DNA of 64,000 nt from Vicia villosa. Lineage: Eukaryota > Streptophyta > Magnoliopsida > Fabales > Fabaceae. Shown one piece after another: positions 45,550-56,625 of the stretch; within the stretch, counting starts at the first letter, position 1; every line of letters starts with the position of its first letter. The stretch lies in contig NC_081185.1 of assembly GCF_029867415.1 (NCBI RefSeq), forward strand, positions 83,330,679 to 83,394,678, given 5' to 3'. The position numbers and the translations under genes were made by a program. Under the pieces are notes generated by a model. The model had not been told where the DNA came from, did no database searches, and saw only the letters and a list, made by a program, of their open reading frames with translations.

Positions 45550-47875
45550 TGTAACACCCTGTAATTTCATAAATTAATTTAATTAAGTTAAATTAATTAT
45601 TTGGAAATTATTTAATTATTTAGTAATTAAAATTGGATTTTTGGAAGAATTATGGGAATTATTGTTATCGGGCCGTGACGTAGTTAGTAAAAGGGGAGGT
45701 GCCAATGGAGAGGCCTTACTAACTAATTATCCTATTTTTTTTATAAAATAGAGAAATTGTGAAAATAAGGAAAAGAGAGAAGCAAAAGAGGAAAAGAGAA
45801 GGAACGTGAAAGGGGAGAAGAAGAGGAAGAGAATAATTCAAGGTTCTTGGCTAAGGTAAGGGGTGACTAATCCTTTAGCCTATATTATCAGTTTGAGAAT
45901 GATAGAATTGATTTAGTATATTGTTTATCTCAATTGAATGTATGTTAGGTTTTGGGGTTTTGAAACCTATAGGGTAACTTGGAAGATTTTGATAAAATTG
46001 ATGATTATGGAGTATACTTGATGTTCGATAAACCCCAAGCATGTTAGGAATGTGTTAGAATGTCGAATTTGACACTGTTTTGATGATATAAATGTTTGGG
46101 CATGTTTTGGTGTGAGTTGGGAAGGTGAAATGCTTTTAAAAATGAGTTTTTTTGGTTCTGGTACCGTGGTAACCGATTACGGTATATGCGTAACCGGTTA
46201 CCACTTGAAAAATGGCGTTTCTGGGCTTTTTAACACGGCGTAACCGGTTACCAACCATGCCATAACCGGTTACGGCTGAGCGCGACAGTTTTTGCTGAAC
46301 TTCAAATGTTCATAACTTTTTAACCGTAACTCCGTTTGGGTCCCTGTTCGAAGCGTTAGAAAGCTAACGAAATTCTCTTTTTGATGAAAATAAATTTATT
46401 AGCACTAGATGATTTAATTATTATGTGGTTGTGAAAATGACATGTAATTGTATATATGTATGTCATGGAGTAATGCTATTTAAGAACAATATGTATTGGT
46501 GTTGTGTACTATGTGCTAATTGTGATACATGGAATTAAGGAATGATAAATTCTATGCATTGTTGTGATTATTACGTGATAAATGCATATTGTACAAGTGG
46601 TGGATAATTCAATATGTTGAATTATGGTGATGTGCATAAATATCATGATCGCATAGATAATTCTTATTTGCATATGTTTTTGGTAATTGTATGTATACAT
46701 GAGGCTTACGTTTATCAAATGTAGATGTTGTTTTTGGTGGTTGTTGAGGATGACATTGATTGTCTTGTATACAATATGTAATTTGTGATTGATAAAGGCT
46801 ATGTGATTGTTGTGGTGATAATATGTTTCTGTGTTAAATGTATTATGTTGTGGTGAATATCAAATGTTTGCGATATGAGTATGCTTTGTGTGTTATGGAT
46901 GAATGATTATGAATCGTTGGTGGATGTTGATGATGTGCATGTTATGGTTGATGCATGCATTTCATAATCATGTTGTGGGCTGTATCCCTTATGGTGGTGG
47001 GACAGCGGTAGCTAATTCCCATTGTGTGGAATTAGTGAGAGAAGTAGCCGAATCTTTATGGTGGTGGATCGGTGAGATGGGTTCGTCCCATGATTGGTAC
47101 CACATGCATTAGTTGCATTGCATTAGGTTGTTGTGTATAATTATAACATGAATGGAAGTTGTCCAATGTTATAATTCGTATGTGTTTGATATGAATGGTT
47201 GTGTTTGATTATCTGTTGTGTATCTGAAATACATGTGATGATCGGGTGAATAATAATTGTATGAATAAAGTCGTTGCATGTTATTTGTGTTGTTATAACA
47301 TGATTGGAGATTTCCAGTGTTATGTCATGGTGATGTAATCGGTTGTGTTTTTCGTAACTATTGATGGATAATCTAATAATAATCTAAATATGTTGCAGTT
47401 GGGCGAATAATCTGCTTATGATGTTTTGTCGTTATGAACTTATAATATAGTTTAATTGTGATATGTCTCACCCTTACTGTTGACATTTTTCAGATTAAGG
47501 AGTAGCGGCTTGTGCTTGGTGAGGATAACTCGTAGAGTTACTTTGTTTAGTCGGTTGTGTCGGGTCATGCTCTGGTCTTGTAACACTGGGGGACGTTTAT
47601 TTTAGTATTGTTTGATGGATTATTTCTTATGTTAGAATGATGTTTTGTTTGTTTTAAATCGGTAAATTCTTGATGTTGAATACCGATGTTTTATGTTATT
47701 CAGTTTTGAAGTATTTTTCCGCTGTGTTAACATGATTACTGAATAATGTGTTTTGAAGTTCCTCATAAGGCATGACATGGCTTAATGTTTTAAATATTTT
47801 GAAGTTGTAATACCCTTTTCATGTTATACTCTGAATTTTATTTGTTATTCCGTGGGGTTTTAGAAGGGTGTTACA
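45550..47875 (+). mobile_element. C 3' LTR
   Basis: 2326 bp, nearly identical to 40023-42347, with the same dyad cluster at 46159-46277, and followed by the GGTTT duplication. Confidence 0.95.
46159..46277. repeat. GTAACCGGTTAC palindrome cluster, C 3' LTR
   Basis: Same four units as in the 5' LTR. One ATAACCGG there reads GTAACCGG here, which makes this copy a perfect 12-bp palindrome. Confidence 0.85.
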
Positions 47876-47880
47876 GGTTT

Positions 47881-49605
47881 AGCATTATAAACAATAGGAG
47901 GAACATCATGATAATTAATATTCTGAGTTACATGATATTTTCTAGGTTGTGTCACATGCTTGTTAATGTGTGTGACATGAAACCTTTGGGCATGTGATGT
48001 GTGCCTAATATCATGGGAGTGGCCAAATTTGAATTGGTTATACAGAGGCTTGTATGATATTTTCATATCATCCACAAAATCAAGCTTGTATGGGGTTTCA
48101 CCCTCATAACCAATGCCAACTCTTTTGTTTCCAGAAACATCATATATCATAGAAGCAAGTTGACTTCTACCAATACTTCTAGATAAGAACTTCCTAAAGC
48201 TCAAATCATATTCTTTCAGAATATGGTTCATGCTAGGAATATACTTTTCTGATTCAGAAGGAGATCCAACATCTTTGGATAGTTTTAAAACTTTTTCCTT
48301 CAGTTCAGAATTTTCCACTTCCAGCTTCTTAGTTTCAAATTCAAATAGCTTCTTTAGCTTTTTGTATTTGATACTAAGATGAGCTTTGAGTTCCAGAAGT
48401 TCTGTTAGACTGGAAACAAGCTCTTCTCTAGTCAGTTCAGAAAATACCTCTTTAGAATCTGATTCTGATGTAGATTCTGATCCATCATCAACTGTGGCCA
48501 TCAGTGCAATGTTTGCCTGCTCGCCTTCAGAGTCTGATTCTGATTCTGATGAATCTGAATCATCCCAAGTTGCCATAAGACCTTTCTTCTTATGAAACTT
48601 CTTTTTGGGCTTCTCCTTCTGAAGCTTTGGACACTCATTCTTGTAGTGGCCTGGCTCATTGCATTAATAGCACATGACCTTCTTCTTATCATATCTTCTG
48701 CTTCCAGAAGATTCTCCCTTCTCAGACTTCTTTGAACTTTTAAAGTTCTTGAACTTCCTGTGCTTGCTCTTCCAGAGTTGGTTTTCCCTTATGGAGATCA
48801 TGGACAGTTCATCTTCTTCTTCTGATTCTGATTCTTCAGAATCTTCTTCTTCAGCCTGAAAAGCGTTAGTGCATTTTTTATAATTAGATTTTAATGCAAT
48901 AGACTTACCTTTCTTCTGAGGTTCATTAGTGTCAAGCTCAATTTCATGACTCCTCAGGGCGCTGATCAGCTCTTCCAAGGAGACTTCATTCAGATTCTTT
49001 GCTATCTTGAATGCAGTCACCATTGGGCCCCATCTTCTGGGCATGCTTCTGATGATCTTCTTGACATGATCAGCTTTGGTGTATCCCTTGTCAAGGACTC
49101 TCAATCCAGCAGTTAGCGTTTGAAATCTTGAGATCATTTTCTCAATGTTTTCATCATCCTCCATCTTGAAGGCTTCATATTTCTGGATCAAGGCAAGAGC
49201 TTTTGTGTCATTGACTTGGGCATTTCCCTCATGAGTCATTTTCAATGATTCATATATATCATAGGCGGTTTCCCTGTTAGATATCTTCTCATACTCAGCA
49301 TGAGAGATAGCATTCAGCAAAATTATCCTACACTTGTGATGATTCTTGAATTCTTTCTTTTGGTCATCACTCATTTCTTGTCTTGTCAGCTTGACTCCTC
49401 TAACTTTCACAGGATGAACATAACCTTCCATCAGAAGATCCCATAAGTCACCATCTAGACCAAGAAAGTAACGTTCAAGTTTATCCTTCCAATATTCAAA
49501 GTTTTCACCATCAAATATTGGTGGTCTAGTATAACCATTGTTACCATTTCCATTGTACTGTTCAGTAGAAGCAGATGTAGTAGGTGTTGGATCTTCACCA
49601 GCCAT
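47881..49605 (-). pseudogene. gag: S2 gag and start of pol, one stop inside the zinc knuckle
   Basis: The frame starts at ATG 49605 (MAGEDPTPTTSASTEQ). Residues about 25-240 match the copia Gag domain (GENFEYWKDKLERYFLG; ALALIQKYEAFKM; MISRFQTL). A basic, acidic-serine region follows, then a CX2CX4HX4C zinc knuckle (CNEPGHYKNEC) whose second position is a TAA stop at 48664-48666. After the stop the same frame continues for over 230 codons through the SIRE-typical MATWDDSDSSESESDSEGEQ segment and a coiled coil (about 48280-48430), until element C interrupts it at 47875. SIRE-type elements express Gag and Pol as one frame, so this stop may end everything downstream. Confidence 0.92.
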
Positions 49606-49669
49606 CTAGACTTTGTGTTTTTCTCTTCCTGGATCTTTTCTAACACGGTTAAGTGCTTGCACCTAGGAC

Positions 49670-49685
49670 CGGCACTCTGATTCCA
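49670..49685 (-). promoter_or_regulatory. S2 primer-binding site
   Basis: The minus strand reads TGGAATCAGAGTGCCGG two bases after the LTR end. It differs at one base from the TGGTATCAGAG core for tRNA-Met. Confidence 0.75.
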
Positions 49686-49687
49686 AT

Positions 49688-50820
49688 TGAAGGATAGAAA
49701 AACACTTAGAAAGGGGGGGGGGGTTTGAATAAGTGTAGCTTAAAAACTCTTAAGATAAAAACAACTTGCACAATTATTTTTATCCTGGTTCTTTGTTAAC
49801 TAAACTACTCCAGTCCACACTTGACAAGGTGATTTACCTCAACTGAGGATTTAATCCACTAATCACACAAGATTACAATGGTTTTCCACTTAGATAACCT
49901 CTAAGTCTTCTAGAGAATCCGATCACAACCTGATCTCCTCTAGGAACACAATGCTTAGATAACCTCTAAGACTTTCTAGAGAATCCGATCACAACTTGAT
50001 CTCCTCTAGTCCTTTACAAATTAATGTAAACAAATTCTAAGAGTATTACAATGCTTCTTGAAAAGCTATAATCACAACAGTGATATTTCTCTTAAAGTGT
50101 TAAGCTTAATCTCACTAATATATTACAACAGCAATGTAGTGAGTTTGATGAAGTTTGAGAGCTTTTGATTTGAACAGCGTTTCTGTATGTTTGCGCATGG
50201 TGTTGTTTTTAGCTTCTCATCAGAACTTCTATATATAGGCGTTTGAGAAGATGACCGTTGGAGCATTTAATGCTTTGCGTATTCTGTACAGCATTGCATT
50301 TAATGTTTCACTCTTTTGTCAACTACCTCGAGCCTTGTTTTTGCTGTGACTACTGACGATGCCTTTAATAGCTTCTAATGTTCCTTTTGTCAGTCAACGT
50401 AGTCTTCCATCTTGTACTTGATTCTGATTTGATCTTTTGTAGATACAACGTTTGAATCTTCAGAGTCAATACAGCTTGGTGCAGAGCATCTTCTTGTCTT
50501 CTGACCTTGAAGTGCTTCTTAGCGTGATACCATGAAACTTCAGTGCTTCTGCTTCTGAACTCATGTTCTTCTGATGCTTCAAATGACCATGTTCTGATTC
50601 TTCTTGACCATCTTCTGATGTCTTGCGAGAGCATGTTCTTATGTTGCATTCTGAACTTCTTGAGTCAAAGCTTCTAAGCGCTGATATGTGCATACTCTTT
50701 GTATATTTCCTGAAATGGAAATTGCATAGGATTAGAGTACCACATTATCTAAAGCAAAATTCATATTCATTGTTATCATCAAAACTAAGAATATTGATCA
50801 GAACAAATCTTTTTCTAATA
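49688..50820 (-). mobile_element. S2 5' LTR
   Basis: About 1133 bp, colinear with the split S1 LTR. The first two bases on the minus strand are TA instead of TG (50820-50819). A run of 11 G (49713-49723) near the 3' end may be a sequencing-length uncertainty. A TATATATAGG TATA-type box lies near 50233, and CTAGAGGAGATCA..GTTGTGATCGG blocks are duplicated at 49915-49945 and 49977-50008. Confidence 0.92.
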
Positions 50821-51101
50821 GGCCTTACCAAACAGACTCTTAAGACACCAACACCGTATACATATACGGTTATTTGAACTTTTATTTTATTTTAATAATT
50901 TTTTCTTCGCTAGATTTTCGTGTTAGAATTAAAATGTATTGAAAAATCTAGGGTCTACATACTTTTAGTGTACACTTAGCACCCCTCTAAATATTAAGAG
51001 TGGTATAATTTTGTTTAATATATGAGATGAAGCTCTATGATTCTAACTAACCATGCAAAGTAAAGTTGTGTTTAAGGTAATTGTAACATATTATAATATT
51101 A
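50821..51101. other. Unassigned AT-rich flank of S2
   Basis: No gene or recognisable repeat. A short inverted repeat CCGTATACATATACGG is at 50854-50869. This is sequence that predates S2. Confidence 0.5.
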
Positions 51102-51262
51102 TGTTGAAGAGTATTAGAAAGATTCAAAGTCTTACATTGGTTATAGATAGAGCATTGAAAGAGTTTATATAGAGTGACACTCCTCTTCTTACCAATTGAT
51201 TTTATAAGAATGAGTTAGGTCAAATTCTAATAAGAAATATCCATTTATTCCTACTAGACATG
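51102..51262 (+). mobile_element. Copia LTR-like remnant
   Basis: Starts TGTTGAAGAGTATTAG, then AAAGTCTTACATTGG and a GTTTATATAGAGTGACACTC...GAGTTAGG string. This order resembles LTRs of small Ty1/copia families, with their TCCCACATTGG and TTATAA..GAG.CTCC motifs. No second LTR or PBS is seen. Confidence 0.4.
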
Positions 51263-51469
51263 TGGATGATTTTGCATTGAAGACATTAGAGATAAATGAT
51301 ATTTATATATTGAGTTTAGATCAAATAGGCTTTCGTTTGTTTATGTCATCGAAATGTAAACATTTGCATAAACCACTTAGGAATTTTTTAGCACCCATGA
51401 GGCAAAAATCACCAATACGATATTAGATTCTATAAAAGGTAAGTGTTTTTTTACAATGTTTAAAATTAA

Positions 51470-51600
51470 GGGTTAATTCCACTTTATCCTCTGTAATGTA
51501 GATGATTTTCGCTTTACCTCCTGCAATATATAAGTTTTGGATTATCCCCTATAATATATATATTTTTTAGATTATCCCCCTAAACGTATAAATTAAGTAC
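51470..51600 (+). repeat. Imperfect 29-30 bp repeat, about four units
   Basis: CTTTATCCTCTGTAATGTAG, CTTTACCTCCTGCAATATAT, ATTATCCCCTATAATATATA and ATTATCCCCCTAAACG follow one another at regular spacing. Comparable stretches occur near termini of plant DNA transposons, but no matching inverted end is visible. Confidence 0.5.
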
Positions 51601-51749
51601 TAAATCTAGAGGTAAATAAAAAAATGAAAGAAAAGATGAACACACTGCGAAAGCGGCAACGCCGTAATTCCCAACCAAGCAAACAAATCCAACCAAATAT
51701 GAATCGATATTCTACAATGAAAGAAAATACGAACAATCGTTTCTTCTTC

Positions 51750-53290
51750 ATCTAAGCACAAAGGACAGACTATGCCAAGATAATCACCAACACCTTTTTT
51801 TGCAAAGTTGAATTCGCGTAGGGAGACTCTCTAAAAGAAATCTTCAACCAAAGAAACGAATATTAGAAGGAATGAGAGCCTTCCACAAAGTAGAAAATAA
51901 TTAAGAATGAGAAGAACTTAGAACTAACCTTGTTTTAGTAAAAGAAAACAACCTTGAATAAGCCGTTTTTACCGAATGATATAATCCAACACTTGTGGGA
52001 AATGGTGCAATTATGTCAAACTGCACCAAAACTCTGCTTACTACACGTCGTAGTTGACAAATACAAATTACCCCCTAACCAAAGGCCCTGCGATGCTATG
52101 CTGACTAAAAGAATCATAACAACCGCAAACAAAGCCGAAAACGCCACTTTCAAGGGTTGTACTCCGCTCCAATAATCATTTCAAGATTTAATCAAATTGA
52201 CATTGCCCAACTTACATGAGACGCTATTTCCAAACCAGTTCTCATCAGTACCCCAATAACCCACAATATCTTTCAAGTTTCTCCACCACAAAGAAGATTT
52301 AGCACTAGATGAAGAAGAACGAGAAGGTTCAAGCATTACACTTCTAATATCTCCATAACAAAAAGTAAGAACGGAAGCTCCAATTAACGACTGGTCTGAG
52401 AAAATATTCAAAGACCATTTTGCTAATAAAGCCATATTAATAAATAACTCTCAAACTTTGATTCCCAATCCGCCTTCGGATTTGGATTAACATATATCCG
52501 CTTAAGAACCCAATTAATTCTACGCTTGTGCTCCTCCCCTTTCCAAAAAAAAAATCCCTCTGAATATTAATAATCTCCTGCAAAACAACTTTTGAAATTA
52601 TAAATAAAGAAAAAGAAAAATAATGGAACAAAATTGACAGCCGAATTAATCAACACCAAGAGACCACCGAAAGATATATGTTTGCCTCTCCACAATGAGA
52701 GCCTACTCCAAAGCTTCACCAAAATCAGCTCCTAAGTAGCTCTCCTCCATAAAATTTCACCAATTGGAATACCCAATAAAATGAATGAAATACGTGCAAC
52801 TGGGCAAGAATGGAAATCTGAAGCAGAAACCAAAAAATTCTCCTCCAAGTTCACCCCTACGGCCTTACTATTTAAAACATTCACCCTCAAATCAGAGACA
52901 TGTTTGAATTCCTGCAACCGAACTTTAATAGTCACAATGTTATCCCAGTTTGCATCTCCTATAATCACCATGTTGTATTCGAATTGGAGCAAGATAAACT
53001 AAAGTTCATAGGAAAGCTTAAAAGGATGAAATACCGTTCCAGAAACTGCATTCCTCGTCAAACCAGCTAAGCCTTCATACACAATGATAAAAAGTAAAAG
53101 CAAAAGCAGACCCCCTATCGTAATGCCCAGTCCATTTTTAACTTTTGAGAAGGACTTCAATTGACCATAATAGACAAAGATCCCGAACAAATGCACCCTT
53201 GGTGGTCTGATTGTCCTAATTTCTAAATATTTAGGGTATGAGCCATTCCTTGATGCGTTCATTGTAGTAGCGAGTAATACGAGAAATGAC
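51750..53290 (-). pseudogene. LINE (L1-type) reverse transcriptase C-terminal pseudogene
   Basis: Successive minus-strand frames read the second half of a plant LINE ORF2. YEGLAGLTRNAV (53080 region) is RT motif-4-like. LQFEYNMVIIGDANWDN (52990) stands where the catalytic (F/Y)ADD box belongs and has lost the aspartates. ARISFILLGIPIG and LQEIINIQRDFFFGKG (52585) are RT thumb motifs. GNQSLRVIY, LLAKWSLN (52420), then VQPLKV (52155) and SFLWLK (51860) belong to the zinc-binding C-terminal domain. Several frameshifts and stops break it. The endonuclease half is absent, as in a 5'-truncated LINE. No clear poly(A) tail was found at the 51750 side. Confidence 0.8.
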
Positions 53291-53807
53291 TTAGAAACGG
53301 GTCTATCTGACGCAGTCAGAAGTCCTAGGGATTAGCAAGCGCTAAACCTATTATAAAAACACATGATTACAAGGGCAAAAGTTGTCAGATAAGCTGTAGA
53401 ATCCACTAGATAGAAAATAAACTTTGAATTTTATTAAAATGAAATATAATTCTTATGGTCACGCCAAAAGTCTTTAAATACATAAAACAAAGAAACCCTA
53501 ATGGGCCTTTAGTCCAAAAACATTTAATAAATAAGTAAAAAATTAGCTAAAATTGTAGAAATAGTAACATATTATTTTCAGCCTTGAAACAAACATAAAT
53601 GGTGTAAAAACATACAACTCACCATAGAGTAGTGAGAAGGACTTTTAGATTGATTCTCTTTCCGAAAAGGTATAATATAAGTCATTCTGATATTGGACGC
53701 CAAACTTGCGCAAACTTTGTCAATTCGTTCCAACGTGTGGCTTATACTTCAATACCCGCAGGTAACCCTCCAACATCACTCTACTTCACTTCTGAAGAAC
53801 TCGACCC
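53291..53807. other. Unassigned AT-rich stretch
   Basis: No supportable gene. CTAATGGGCCTTTAGTCCAA (53500 region) resembles LTR sequence of legume Ty3/gypsy elements (compare 15557), so it may be old LTR. Confidence 0.4.
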
Positions 53808-54317
53808 TCAGTTCTTTTCTTGATAAAAAGCTTCATCTAGGCACAACTTGCTGTAAGTACCAACTGGAAACCTCTCCTTACGAAGAAACACTATCACATC
53901 TTCTTCCACATTGAAAACTTTAACTTCCATGTTTTTATATCGCATAAGAGCAACAACGTTTGGTAGCTCATTTGCAGTCAACTCCTTGAAATTAATTTGG
54001 ACCTCTAGTACTTCTTCTATTTTTGTTTTCTCCTTTACAGGATTCATTACCCCTTTAGTTTATTTAATAGCCTCATCAAGTTTCTTTTCACTCTCAGTCA
54101 TCACCAAGAAACGAGACTTGTTTTCTTTATGATTCTTATCAAAGTGAAAAACATGAGTCATAATAATTTTATGTGTAAACAGCAACACATTATCCGGTTC
54201 TCGATAAGTAATATCATTATCAAACTGCCAAGGTCTACCAAGTAAAATATGACAAACATCCATATTAATATTTCCATATTTTACATCATTGATTTGCAAA
54301 CGTTTGATCGTCACCAT
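53808..54317 (-). pseudogene. pol: Ty3/gypsy pol relic: protease end joined to pol C-terminus
   Basis: A single minus-strand frame with one stop near 54058. It begins with the end of a retroviral-type protease (MDVCHILLGRPWQFDND) and then the post-protease linker with NFKELTANELPN, where RT normally begins. It passes directly into VKVFNVEEDVIVFLRKERFP and VGTYSKL, which is the tail of pol after integrase. RT, RNase H and integrase are thus missing by an internal deletion that kept the frame. Confidence 0.75.
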
Positions 54318-54830
54318 TTCTACCTAATTCCCGTTATGTATTCGGTCTAAATATATCTATTCGGTAACATTTTGATCCGAGTTTTATTGTTTTTGTTTAA
54401 GTATTTCATGTTTGATTGCTTTTATGTTTACTTTTCATTATGTTTGAATTTGAGTTATTTAGATGCTTTGGATACTGTTTGGTTTGTATTGTACATGTTT
54501 CAGTATTGGTTGAATAGTCTAAAGCGCCAATGCAATAATTGATGAAAATGGGAAAGGTTTGAAGATGAAATAATGAAGTACTGGAATCCAACACAGCCTA
54601 TGTCTCCTAACACAGCCCGTGTCAGAAAGATGGCAACTTCCCAGACAAAAACAAGGGACCTGGCACGGGGGGCCATGTGGCTTGACACGACCCGTGTCAG
54701 GATGAATGAAGCTAAAATAAAAAAGGGAATGGAAGCAACACAGTCCGTACTACCTTGCAAGGCATGTGTTGCTGAGAGCGAGAAATCTTCCAATTATAGG
54801 GCTTTTTCACCATAACTCCACCTTGGGGGC
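54318..54830. repeat. Dyad-rich remnant (ACACRGCCCGTGTC units) next to Ogre LTR
   Basis: Between 54591 and 54760 five diverged copies of a dyad such as ACACAGCCCGTGTCAG and ACACGACCCGTGTCAG recur; GGCACGGGGGGCCATGTGG belongs to the same series. Comparable ACACGGxCGTGT dyads are familiar from LTRs of plant Ty3/gypsy elements. The last bases, CCACCTTGGGGGC (54818-54830), look like a polypurine tract in front of the Ogre LTR. Nothing is recognisable at 54318-54590. Confidence 0.5.
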
Positions 54831-56540
54831 TGTCATACCCCAAAATTTGCCCAACTATTTATCTTATTCACATTCAAATCAATGAATCAATGGCTCCAAG
54901 GCATCCCATATGGCCTGAGATATCTCACATTACTTCCATGACAAGTCTTAGGTCTCAGCTCAAAGGATTGGTCACTCAATTGTTCAGAAAGTCAATTGTG
55001 GTCAAAGTAAAGTCAAAACTCCTGATTGAAGTATCATTCACCATTTTATCAAGAATTTATCATGGTTCATCAAGGAAAGATCAAAATTTAACAAAAACCT
55101 AAGTTTCTAAATTAGGGTTTTCATAGGAGAAAGTCAACTGAACTTTGACTAGCCATAACTCCTACATGGAACATGATAAATTTTCCATCCAAAGCTCATT
55201 TTGAAGGAAATTGAATTCTCTACAATTTTGTCTCTCACATGCCAAGTCTAAAAATGCTTCATTTGAGAGATATGGATCAAAAGATTATAGGTCCTTTTTG
55301 AAAGTCAACCAAAAGCAGTTTTTTTGTCAAAGCCCATATCATCAAGATAAATTCTTCAAATGGAAAAAAGCTTCCAAAGTGGCTTGTAGAGGACATCTTG
55401 AGGTTTCCAAAAAGTCCTAGAACTCCTCCATACCTTAAAAATTGAGAGAGATATGCCTTGTCAAAGTTGGACAATTTTGAAGGAAAAAATTTAAAATAAA
55501 AGGCCTCAAAATGGATTTCTTTGCAAAGGGGCCCAATATTTTATGATCCAATCTTGCTATGCAAGTCATCTAGAAGCTCCAATCTCTATGCCACGAATTT
55601 TTTTGATCATTATTTTATTTTTTAGTGAATTTTATTCATTAAAAGTTGATAAAAATCAAAGATTTGAAAAATAACTGTGGAGAGATTTGATTTAATTCCA
55701 ATTACCAATCATCCCAATCATCAAATTACACCTTATATGACACAAATTTCGTGCACATAGATATTGTTTAGAAAAGATTGAGATTTTGACAATTTTGGAA
55801 ACATTTACAAACAATGATTCATTCAATTTGCCAAGATTGAGTTCAAATTTGTTAACCTAAAGCCATCCACTATAAGTATACAACTGGTCAAAAGGATTGG
55901 GGAAGAAATTCATAAGGATTACAGCCCAGAAACACTTGTACTAAACTCAAAAAAACTCAAGAATTTTGGAATTCGGCTTTGGAGTTTTAAGGAGATTCAG
56001 AGACCTTTTGAGGTTCAGACACCTTCTTGGAGCACTCTTGATCGTTTCCCAATCATCCTCGAAGCCTAAAACACTTAGAATCGAAGCCTATACAATCACG
56101 GTTTGCTCATTTTTTTTCGAATTCGGTTTCACTGATTCACGCGTAATTAATAGAATTTGATGGCATATTTGTGTTTACAATGATGTTATGATGCGTTCTG
56201 GATTGTTTGATTGTTGTTTAAGTGCATGTATAGGGCTTCACCATTGTTAGGGTTCGAGTTCTTCAAAAGAGGGGTTCGGATTTAGAAGCAATTTTAGGCC
56301 GAATTAAGAGTTTCAATGGATTCGGGAGGTTGATTATAATTGGTCTGGACTATTATTTGGTATTCTTTGGCAGGTTCACAGGTTTGATCGAGGCGGAGCT
56401 ATGGCAACAAAGAAAAACTGTAGCCAAATGTCTATTATTTTTCAGAAATCCAGGGTTGAAGGTGAAGGCTTGGGCGTGCGTTTTGTTTTTTAAAAATACG
56501 TTTTTTATATAATATTTTGGTTTGGTGTTATAAACAGATG

Positions 56541-56625
56541 ACAATGGTGGCGCAGGTGGTTAAAACCACTTGTTAGTGAGTGGTGTTTTCTGGGTTCGAT
56601 ACCCATGGGCAACCTTGGTTTTTTT
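56541..56625 (+). promoter_or_regulatory. tRNA-like Pol III cassette inside Ogre LTR
   Basis: A box TGGCGCAGGTGG (56548-56559), hairpin GTGGTTAAAACCAC, B box GGTTCGATACC (56593-56603) 45 bases from the A-box T, T-arm stem TGGG/CCCA around the loop TTCGATA, and seven Ts at 56619-56625. An internal T4 (56586-56589) could terminate weakly. Acceptor strands do not pair. Confidence 0.65.

Larger units (their letters stand above)
40023..47875 (+). mobile_element. C: noncoding Tekay-like chromovirus derivative, TSD ggttt
   Basis: Structurally complete: 5' LTR 40023-42347, PBS 42352-42363, internal 3.2 kb, polypurine tract, 3' LTR 45550-47875, TSD GGTTT at 40018-40022 and 47876-47880. The LTRs differ by about 18 substitutions and one indel by eye in 2.33 kb. 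The internal region has no recognisable gag or pol. The end of the internal region, TTCGAGGACGAAAACTC before a GGGGGAGAGT tract, is the usual terminus of plant chromoviruses of the Tekay/Del type. C therefore looks like a short-internal-region parasite of such an element, moved recently. Confidence 0.95.
37423..50820 (-). mobile_element. S2: SIRE/Maximus-type Ty1/copia element in opposite orientation, 3' part missing
   Basis: Minus-strand order: 5' LTR (50820-49688), PBS, gag with zinc knuckle, protease, integrase, then a deletion that removed RT and RNase H, a spacer and the first 175 codons of the extra ORF, cut at 37423 by the S1 LTR end. Element C splits it between gag and protease. If S1 inserted here, the rest of S2 lies beyond the left window edge and GGGTT (37423-37427) should recur there. 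Confidence 0.88.

Noticed and set aside
51954..53262. Separate small host genes on either strand
   Set aside because: Read together in order they are fragments of one LINE ORF2.
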